From assembly GCA_028708945.1 (NCBI GenBank), contig JAQVXV010000012.1, forward strand, positions 1-10,764: 10,764 bases of DNA, given 5' to 3'. Origin of the DNA: Bacilli bacterium (GTDB lineage: Bacteria; Bacillota_I; Bacilli_A; RF39; UBA660). Numbering within the stretch: position 1 is the first letter of the stretch; each line of letters begins with the position of its first letter. Shown piece after piece: positions 5,471-10,764 of this stretch. The notes under the pieces were generated by a model. It was not told the origin of the DNA. It saw nothing but the letters and a program-made list of their open reading frames with translations, and made no database searches. The translations under genes and the position numbers were made by a program.

Positions 5471-6364
5471 ATGAGAGAATATATAACTTTATCTCTTGAA
5501 TTACATTTATTTTTTGCAAGGATAATGAAAGAACATGCTCTTTTTTTGAAAGCAGGATTCCCGACCAAAGATAGAGTTTTTATCGAAGAAGCAGAATTGT
5601 ATAAAATTCAATTTGAAAAACTTCTTCTAAGTGTTGTAAACATGAGTCCTGGACTAATCTGCCCTGAAGTTCTCAATTCCGGGGAAATAGTTACGGAATT
5701 TACATTGAGTACTGAAAATAAGACTGAAGAACTTACAGGCATTGATATAAATCAAAATATTACTATGGCGGAAAACAACCTACATCAAGGAAACAATTAT
5801 GCAAATCAAGCAATTACCGCACAAACAGTTAGAGTTATAAATAATCATGCAATAAATTTATTAGATGGATTAATCGCCTTTAAGGAAAGAATATTAAATG
5901 AGGTATTATCATGCAAATTATTTACTGCCAATTACCCTTTGTTAATAGAACATATCCTTAGAGAGGCAAGATTATATCGTTCTTATCTAATCGCTTTAGA
6001 AAATGGTCAAAATATTGAACTTGGTGATATGAAACAAGTAGAATTGTTTTGGAATCAAATTATGATGGAACATGCATTATTTATAAGAGGATTACTTGAT
6101 CCTACAGAAAATGATTTAATTAATACGGCTGATAATTTTGCAAAAGAATATAAAAAATTATTAGAAGAGGCCACAAATATGACTGATGCAACAATGGCAA
6201 ATGTAAAGGGTAAAACGTTACAAGAAACTCAAAAATATAGGGATTTTAAAGCTGCAGGAGCAAAAGGATTAGATACGTGCGGAATAAAATCAATCATACT
6301 ACCATTGTTAGCAGATCACGTTTTAAGAGAAGCAAATCATTATCTCCGAATACTTAAAGGTTAA
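5471..6364 (+). CDS. DUF2935 family protein, duplicated helical metal-binding type
   Basis: A 297-aa all-helical protein made of two similar halves, matching the DUF2935 family in length and pattern. Each half opens with a helix of the type LELHLFFARIMKEHALF (residues 9-25) or VELFWNQIMMEHALFI (190-205) and closes with a helix carrying IEHILREARLYRSYL (about 159-174) or ADHVLREANHYLRIL (281-295). The recurring Glu-His pairs (E21-H22, E160-H161, E200-H201, H283) and E10, E165, E191, E287 look like metal ligands of a four-helix, ferritin-like bundle. That is inference; the family's function is not established. No signal peptide, so cytoplasmic. I chose ATG 5471 over the in-frame ATG at 5453 because AAAGGA (5456-5461) is 9 nt before 5471 while 5453 has no ribosome site. 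It is monocistronic, with its own -10 and a terminator at 6447. Confidence 0.88.
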   Translation: MREYITLSLELHLFFARIMKEHALFLKAGFPTKDRVFIEEAELYKIQFEKLLLSVVNMSPGLICPEVLNSGEIVTEFTLSTENKTEELTGIDINQNITMAENNLHQGNNYANQAITAQTVRVINNHAINLLDGLIAFKERILNEVLSCKLFTANYPLLIEHILREARLYRSYLIALENGQNIELGDMKQVELFWNQIMMEHALFIRGLLDPTENDLINTADNFAKEYKKLLEEATNMTDATMANVKGKTLQETQKYRDFKAAGAKGLDTCGIKSIILPLLADHVLREANHYLRILKG

Positions 6365-6420
6365 AAGAAAGATAAATATTTAATCCGTAGCCTACTGTTT
6401 TGAGACTTCAATAAAATCAT

Positions 6421-6438
6421 AGTCGAAACATTTCGACT
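6421..6438. repeat. Inverted repeat AGTCGAAA / TTTCGACT
   Basis: A perfect 8-bp inverted repeat with only CA between the arms (practical RNA hairpin: 7 bp with loop ACAT). It sits between the DUF2935 stop codon and the strong terminator at 6447. No U tract follows on the plus strand; on the minus strand a mixed ATGATTTTATT follows, so it could act as a back-up terminator for the opposing operon or stabilise the 3' end of the DUF2935 mRNA. Confidence 0.5.
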
Positions 6439-6446
6439 TAATAGAT

Positions 6447-6473
6447 AAAACTGATTTTAATATCAGTTTTTTT
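6447..6473 (+). terminator. Intrinsic terminator of the DUF2935 gene
   Basis: AAAACTGAT (6447-6455) pairs fully with ATCAGTTTT (6462-6470) around a 6-nt loop TTTAAT, and the T run continues to 6473. It ends plus-strand transcription before the convergent glycosyltransferase operon. Confidence 0.85.
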
Positions 6474-6480
6474 ATTATAC

Positions 6481-6502
6481 AAAAAAATTGCAAAATGCAA
6501 TC
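6481..6502 (-). terminator. Intrinsic terminator of the minus-strand glycan operon
   Basis: On the minus strand, two bases after the stop codon at 6505-6507, ATTGC / GCAAT (6501-6497 with 6491-6487) closes on loop ATTTT and is followed by seven T residues (plus-strand A run 6481-6487, whose last base is also in the stem). The stem is short at 5 bp, but position and U tract are ideal. Confidence 0.7.
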
Positions 6503-6504
6503 TT

Positions 6505-7419
6505 TTATTTTTTTAATGATTTTTTAGTAAATGTTTTATCTTTTATATTTTGTACATCTTTTTCTTCAAATAAATCAATATTTTCAGGTGTTAAAGCCTC
6601 TAATCTTATATCGTATCTTGATTTAGCCATCTCTTTTACTAATCTTCTATATTGATCTAATAAAAATATATTCTCAATATTACTTGGTAAATTCATCTTA
6701 TCTACATTGTTTACTATATCTTGATAGCACAAAATAAAATGTTTTAAATTTCTTAATTTTTTTTCTTTATCATCTGTTAACGATATACTACCTTGACGTA
6801 ATAAATAATTATAACCTACATAATCAATTACAGATACCTTAGGTGAATTAGATATTAAGAAAGGCATTAATAAATAATCTTCATGAATTCTATTAGGAGT
6901 AAAAAATAAATCATTTTCTGTAAACACTTCTTTTTTTATAGCATATACCCACGGTAATGCATATGTTACTTGATTTAAAGACCATTCCTTAATTGCTTCT
7001 GCACCAGTTAAATTTGATTGAGCAGGAATATTAAAACGTAGTCTTCTATCTTCAGTTTCACCAATAACATCAACGCCATATCTTATTAAATCAGGTTTAT
7101 TATCACTTATTTCTTTATTTAAGTTAAGTAATAAATCTTCATTTATAGTATCATCAGAATCTACAAAGATAATATATTCAGATTTAGAAAGCTTTATGGC
7201 ATTGTTTCTCGCTACACTTATACCACTGTTTTTTTGATTTAAAATTTTAAACCTACTATCATTTAAGGCATATTTTTCCATTATTTCAAGACTATTATCA
7301 GTCGAACCATCATTAACCATTATAACTTCATATAAAGGAAAAGATTGTTTTTTTATTGATTCTAAGCAATTTTCTAAATACTCAAAAGTATTATAAATTG
7401 GGATAATTATTGTAAACAT
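6505..7419 (-). CDS. Family 2 glycosyltransferase (GT-A fold, soluble)
   Basis: A 304-aa enzyme expected to move a sugar from a nucleotide-sugar to a growing glycan on the cytoplasmic face. The GT2 signature is complete: IPIYN at residues 6-10, VNDGSTDNS at 35-43, the ARNN motif at 70-73, the DXD-type metal/nucleotide site VDSDD at 86-90, WVYAIKKEVF at 157-166, and the acceptor-side HED at 179-181 with YNYLLRQGSIS at 203-213. The last two are typical of capsule and teichoic-acid type GT2 enzymes with about 300-330 residues. No membrane segment. The C-terminus is basic (KKSLKK). It is the last gene of the operon: the upstream HprK-like gene ends 9 nt before, and the ribosome site (AAGGTAGG) overlaps that gene's TAG stop, which implies coupled translation. 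Donor and acceptor sugars cannot be read from the sequence. Confidence 0.9.
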   Translation of the reverse strand: MFTIIIPIYNTFEYLENCLESIKKQSFPLYEVIMVNDGSTDNSLEIMEKYALNDSRFKILNQKNSGISVARNNAIKLSKSEYIIFVDSDDTINEDLLLNLNKEISDNKPDLIRYGVDVIGETEDRRLRFNIPAQSNLTGAEAIKEWSLNQVTYALPWVYAIKKEVFTENDLFFTPNRIHEDYLLMPFLISNSPKVSVIDYVGYNYLLRQGSISLTDDKEKKLRNLKHFILCYQDIVNNVDKMNLPSNIENIFLLDQYRRLVKEMAKSRYDIRLEALTPENIDLFEEKDVQNIKDKTFTKKSLKK

Positions 7420-7428
7420 TTTTATTAC

Positions 7429-8370
7429 CTACCTTAATATTCTACTTGGTTTTTTATCTTGTATAAAATTTGATAATTGCTCGAAAGTCTCTTCACCTTG
7501 AATAACATTATAACCTGGCACTTCATTAACTACTGAAGGATTAGCATATTCTATTGGTTGTAGTATGTCTAATAAATAGCTCTTTTGTTCTGCTACTGCA
7601 TCCTCTTCAAATATGTTATCTGGTCCAAACTGATCTAAATTGTCTTCACATAATGAAGATTCTATATCTTGTATACCTGGTTGATATTTTGGAAATATTA
7701 TTCCTGCTAAAACTGATTTATTGTAAACTGATACATCTAATGCTTTAGAAAGCTCTGATACCCTAAAATATACTTTTGGTCCTTCATATCTTCCACATCT
7801 TGGCTCAATATGATATTTCTGAACATCTTTAGCAATTATACCCATAGAATGAGGAATTCCACATGCTATTATTTCGCCATTAATTTTTTTAATTGCTACC
7901 TTATCATTAGATATAAAATCATAACCATATTCTAATAGTTTTAATAGAGTAGTTGTTTTACCAGCACCTTTATTGCCAGAAATAATGTAACATTGCCCAT
8001 CTTTGGCAACACAAGCTCCATGAACAATAACATAACCTTTTCTTTGTAATTCAGTGATAAAAGTATTTATCATGATTCTTTGCATAAATTGAACTTTACT
8101 AATATCATAATGATCAAAATGTACTGATAATACATCCTTTTTAAAATTTATATAATTGTATGTTTCATTTTCATCTTCGCGGTCTGCTACTTGATAATTA
8201 TCAATAACTTCTTCCGTTATTGGTCCCTCAATATATTTAATGGTAAAAGAAGGAGAAGCTTGATCTGAGTAGTATTCTCCATATAAACTATATAAATCAG
8301 ATAATAGTCGCCTGCTATTAGTTTCTACCTTTATTGAAACGTTATTACATCCAAAAATATAACTAAGCAT
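7429..8370 (-). CDS. HprK-like P-loop kinase in a glycan operon
   Basis: A 313-aa protein. The C-terminal half resembles the HPr kinase/phosphorylase fold (PEP-carboxykinase-like nucleotide site). It has VIVHGACV at 114-121, Walker A GNKGAGKTTT at 132-141 (Lys138, Thr139), FISNDKVAI at 152-160 with Asp156 where HprK has its acidic catalytic/metal residue, and CGIPHSMGI at 170-178. The N-terminal 110 residues are not the HprK N-terminal domain I would expect in a carbon-catabolite kinase. Proteins of this HprK-like group occur in biosynthetic clusters (for example of RiPPs), where some phosphorylate a product instead of HPr, so a small-molecule, peptide or glycan substrate is inferred here. 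The start is set by AGGGGG 5 nt before ATG 8370, embedded in the last codons of the preceding kinase-like gene, whose stop is 2 nt away. Translation is therefore probably coupled. Confidence 0.8.
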   Translation of the reverse strand: MLSYIFGCNNVSIKVETNSRRLLSDLYSLYGEYYSDQASPSFTIKYIEGPITEEVIDNYQVADREDENETYNYINFKKDVLSVHFDHYDISKVQFMQRIMINTFITELQRKGYVIVHGACVAKDGQCYIISGNKGAGKTTTLLKLLEYGYDFISNDKVAIKKINGEIIACGIPHSMGIIAKDVQKYHIEPRCGRYEGPKVYFRVSELSKALDVSVYNKSVLAGIIFPKYQPGIQDIESSLCEDNLDQFGPDNIFEEDAVAEQKSYLLDILQPIEYANPSVVNEVPGYNVIQGEETFEQLSNFIQDKKPSRILR

Positions 8371-8372
8371 AT

Positions 8373-9110
8373 TTACCCCCTATTTAATTTTTCTTGCATT
8401 TTCTTTGATAATGACATACTTTTAAAGTTTAAAATAAATTCATCTTTATCTACTTTATTATTTAAATATTTATCAATCAAATTGATTCTTTCAACAAATA
8501 TATGTTTCTTTGTTTTATCAATTTTATAAATAGAACTTGCATATGAATATATGTCTTCATATATTTTTTTAAATAAGTTTTTTTCATATTCTATAAACGG
8601 ATATACACTATATCCTATTATACCTGCTAATTGAATATCTAAATTCAAATATAAATCATATAGCTCAATAGTTGGATTCTGCTTTATTTTGTTTAAGTTT
8701 TTAATATAAAGTGAAGGAACATAATCAACTAATACTACATCATTATCTTTGACAATGAAATTTCTTAGATTCCAGTCGATTCTTAAATCACTATTTTTCA
8801 AACTCTTTTTAAATAAATCTAATATTTTTTTTGTCATATCTATTTTTAAATCATCACTGATATTATCATTAAGATATTCATCGACAGTTTGACCTTTTAT
8901 ATATTCTTCAATTAATACTTTATTACTAACAAGATACATTCTTGCACATTTTATATTTAATTTTTTAATATCTTTAATATAATCTTTAATTACCTTAGGA
9001 TTACTATTTAATCCAGCATATATTATTTCTTCTATTTTTGTTGTTGGATCAATTATTTTAAAGAAGAACGGTCCTCTTTTAAATCCGTTTGAATAACTTC
9101 CTCTTCCCAT
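8373..9110 (-). CDS. Diverged protein-kinase-fold protein (lipopolysaccharide-kinase / RIO-like)
   Basis: A 245-aa protein with the skeleton of a small kinase. It has a Gly-rich start GRGSYSNGFKRG (residues 2-13) leading to FFFK (Lys18, possible ATP lysine), a hinge-like LIEEYIKG at 66-73, a catalytic-loop-like RIDWNLRNFIV at 110-120 (Asp112, Asn117 in place of HxDxxxxN), and VLVDY at 126-130 (Asp129 in the DFG position). The order and spacing match sugar, LPS and RIO-type kinases, but overall similarity is low and the substrate is unknown. The first 19 codons overlap the end of the APH-type gene in another frame (58 nt). The start is supported by AAAGGAG (9122-9128) 11 nt upstream and by the Gly-rich loop, which would be lost with any internal start. 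It may phosphorylate a sugar of the glycan; a pseudokinase is also possible. Confidence 0.7.
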   Translation of the reverse strand: MGRGSYSNGFKRGPFFFKIIDPTTKIEEIIYAGLNSNPKVIKDYIKDIKKLNIKCARMYLVSNKVLIEEYIKGQTVDEYLNDNISDDLKIDMTKKILDLFKKSLKNSDLRIDWNLRNFIVKDNDVVLVDYVPSLYIKNLNKIKQNPTIELYDLYLNLDIQLAGIIGYSVYPFIEYEKNLFKKIYEDIYSYASSIYKIDKTKKHIFVERINLIDKYLNNKVDKDEFILNFKSMSLSKKMQEKLNRG

Positions 9111-9928
9111 ATATAATTTAACTCCTTTTTTAAATTACTTAAATTTAATTCATAAAAATCACATTGATATCTATCTACTTCTATGCACCATCCCATAGTA
9201 GTAAACGCATCATATAAGTTATAAAAATGTAATCGTTCTTCAAAATTATCAGGTATATGGCGTATTGTTTTATAACCTTCTAAAAGTAATTTAAATTGTT
9301 CTGTATTTAGCACTCTAGACATTTTTACAAAATCAAAGACAGAATCTCCTGTTTTAGTACTTTCTAAATCTAATAGATAAACGTCTTCATTAAATATTAA
9401 ATTACCTATTCTAAAATCAGAATGCATACAACTTTCATCATAATTAAGATCACTAATTGTTTCTTTTAAATAATTGTAGCATTTATCTAAATTAATATTT
9501 TTAGATTTTAATATTTGATGATTTTTTTCAACTCTATATAGCATGTATTCATTCCACTTATTTTCGTCAATTGGCTTTAATGAATGCATATGTGCTAATA
9601 AAATACCCGTTTTTTTATAAATTTCATCTTCTAATTTAAAATCATCTTCATCTTTAAAACTTAAACCTTCTATATATTCCATAATAATATAAAATTCATC
9701 ATTATATGTACTATGTTTATATACATAAGGAACATTTAATTTTTCTTTAAAATAGTTCAAATACTTTAATTCATTTTCAAATTTTAATTTATTTTCATAC
9801 ATTTTTAAAATATACTTTTTATTACCTTCAACATAATATACTTTTTGACTAAATGAATTATTTATTTGTTTAATATTTACTACATTATCTGTATCTTTAA
9901 ATACATTTTTTATATCATCTAAGTTCAT
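9053..9928 (-). CDS. APH / choline-kinase family phosphotransferase
   Basis: A 291-aa cytoplasmic kinase of the aminoglycoside-phosphotransferase superfamily (APH). It shows the beta-3 lysine in KKYILKMYE (Lys42), hinge-like IIMEYIEG at 81-88, HMHSL at 113-117, the Brenner catalytic motif HSDFRIGN at 169-176 (Asp171 as catalytic base, Asn176 as metal ligand), and the DFG-equivalent LLDLES at 185-190 (Asp187). All key residues are present, so it should be active. Family members phosphorylate hydroxyls of choline, sugars, amino alcohols and antibiotics. Between glycosyltransferase genes a sugar or amino-alcohol substrate is more likely than an antibiotic. The start follows GTGAGG by 5 nt, and the upstream glycosyltransferase stops 2 nt before, so translation is coupled. 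The 3' end overlaps the next gene by 58 nt. Confidence 0.85.
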   Translation of the reverse strand: MNLDDIKNVFKDTDNVVNIKQINNSFSQKVYYVEGNKKYILKMYENKLKFENELKYLNYFKEKLNVPYVYKHSTYNDEFYIIMEYIEGLSFKDEDDFKLEDEIYKKTGILLAHMHSLKPIDENKWNEYMLYRVEKNHQILKSKNINLDKCYNYLKETISDLNYDESCMHSDFRIGNLIFNEDVYLLDLESTKTGDSVFDFVKMSRVLNTEQFKLLLEGYKTIRHIPDNFEERLHFYNLYDAFTTMGWCIEVDRYQCDFYELNLSNLKKELNYIWEEEVIQTDLKEDRSSLK

Positions 9929-9930
9929 TA

Positions 9931-10764
9931 TTACCTCACTGTTTTTTTATAAACAATATCTTTTTTAAATATCTTACTAACAATATATCTTTTATAATAA
10001 ATAAATGATCCAAATGTTTTACAAATAAACCATATTGGTGATAAAAGAATTGCTAAGAATGATGTAATTTTATTATCACCTTTAATTTTTAATACTTTTA
10101 AATTTATGTATGAGGATATAGACCAAAGATAATTTACTATAATCAATAACCAGAATAACAAGGTAAATTGCCAGGTTATCAATGAATATATTACATAGAA
10201 AAGTGTAACATAAGGTAATATGGTTAATTCAAGTACATTGAATCCTCCCTCTATAAATACTTTTATCTTTCCTACTATATTTCCTTTAGCCCTTTTAATC
10301 TCTTTAAATGAAGTTAAAACACCTTTGAATATTAATACAGCTTGATTAAAACAATGTGATAATTTATTTGGTATTAATACATAATTTTTATTTGGTAAAT
10401 ATGAAAATTTTTCACCTTTTATAGAAAGACGGTATCCTAAAGTTAAATCATCTACAAAGATAGGAAACTTTTCATTTTCTACTAATGTCTTAAGTTTTAT
10501 ATGCATACAAGCACCCATACAATATTGCGCTATTTTAATATTAGTTAAACTGCATACTAATAACTTCATTTTTTCAATTCCGCATGATCTTAAATTTTGT
10601 TGTAACGAACTTAATAATAGTAAGCAATTTGAAGGTTTCTTAGATAAATCAACATAATTTTTATAATTTATTGGTATTTGACTTATAACACCAGGATTGT
10701 TTTTTAAAATAGCAACTTTATTAAGGGTTTCAAAAGTTTCTTTATCAGGTTTTGAATCAAAATC
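9931..10764 (-). CDS. Membrane glycosyltransferase family 2, 5' end missing
   Basis: The frame is open without a stop from the window edge (10764) to TAA 9931-9933, giving 278 codons including the stop. The ATG at 10567-10569 is internal, because the preceding 65 codons are in frame and coding-like. Visible parts: DFDSKP at the very edge, fitting the DXD nucleotide-sugar site of a GT-A domain, and FPIFVDDLTLGYRL at about residues 100-113, the '(E/D)D-x-x-LG-x-R' catalytic-base motif of processive and polyprenyl-type GT2 enzymes. C-terminal membrane segments follow at about 180-225 (two) and 230-255. The full enzyme probably has another 130 or more residues upstream with the nucleotide-binding start. 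It would glycosylate a lipid-linked or membrane acceptor at the cytoplasmic face. It is the most upstream gene seen of the five-gene operon; the operon promoter lies outside the window. Confidence 0.82.
   Translation of the reverse strand, partial: DFDSKPDKETFETLNKVAILKNNPGVISQIPINYKNYVDLSKKPSNCLLLLSSLQQNLRSCGIEKMKLLVCSLTNIKIAQYCMGACMHIKLKTLVENEKFPIFVDDLTLGYRLSIKGEKFSYLPNKNYVLIPNKLSHCFNQAVLIFKGVLTSFKEIKRAKGNIVGKIKVFIEGGFNVLELTILPYVTLFYVIYSLITWQFTLLFWLLIIVNYLWSISSYINLKVLKIKGDNKITSFLAILLSPIWFICKTFGSFIYYKRYIVSKIFKKDIVYKKTVR

Noticed and set aside
7554..7748. Plus-strand Leu/Ile-rich frame of 64 codons
   Set aside because: Antisense to the HprK-like gene, with no ribosome site or promoter.
9053..9928. 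Aminoglycoside resistance gene
   Set aside because: Only the superfamily motifs are present; the gene is embedded and translationally coupled in a glycan operon, so resistance is not supported.
10567..10569. ATG 10567-10569 as the true start of the membrane glycosyltransferase
   Set aside because: The 65 preceding codons up to the window edge are open and include the DFD motif of a GT-A domain, so the gene continues out of the window.
1..10764. CRISPR array, tRNA or rRNA genes, insertion sequence or phage genes
   Set aside because: I saw no regularly spaced repeats, no tRNA or rRNA signatures, no transposase or integrase motifs and no terminal inverted repeats flanked by target duplications.

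Overview
The window comes from an AT-rich, low-GC Gram-positive-type bacterium, most likely a Bacillota lineage (Clostridia or an AT-rich Bacilli relative). The evidence is A/T-ending codons throughout, purine-rich GGAG/AGGA ribosome binding sites, sigma-A type promoters, intrinsic terminators with U tracts, and the families present (DUF2935, DUF3592-like, XRE-type regulator). Nothing fixes the species. The standard bacterial code fits: Trp is TGG and the longer genes stop with TAA or TAG.

Left part (1-3202): a two-gene unit on the minus strand encodes a large membrane-anchored extracellular protein (611-3037, about 809 aa) and a small DUF3592-like membrane protein (131-604), closed by an intrinsic terminator at 91-116. 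It diverges from a plus-strand regulator (3203-4561) with an N-terminal helix-turn-helix. The 155-nt space between them holds an 18-bp palindrome and a promoter candidate for each direction, so the regulator probably controls the surface-protein unit, itself, or both.

Middle (4562-5470): two small plus-strand genes. One encodes a 57-aa protein with a CPHC knuckle. The other starts behind a strong GGAGG site and is broken, or recoded, at a 7-A run placed exactly as an A_AAA_AAA slippery heptamer. A weak terminator follows the stop of the shifted frame. Then comes a compact promoter-to-terminator unit (5237-5338) with no convincing ORF, predicted to make a structured RNA of about 63 nt.

Right part (5471-10764): a DUF2935 gene (a duplicated helical, probably metal-binding protein) faces a five-gene minus-strand operon that runs in from the right edge. 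In transcription order the operon encodes a membrane GT2 glycosyltransferase (5' end missing), an APH-type kinase, a second diverged kinase-like protein, an HprK-like P-loop kinase and a soluble GT2 glycosyltransferase. Genes are 2-9 nt apart or overlap, and a terminator follows the last one. Glycosyltransferases interleaved with three phosphotransferase-type proteins suggest synthesis and phosphorylation of a cell-surface glycan; this assignment is inferred from families and context. Between the converging genes, 6365-6504 holds a terminator for each strand and one extra hairpin.
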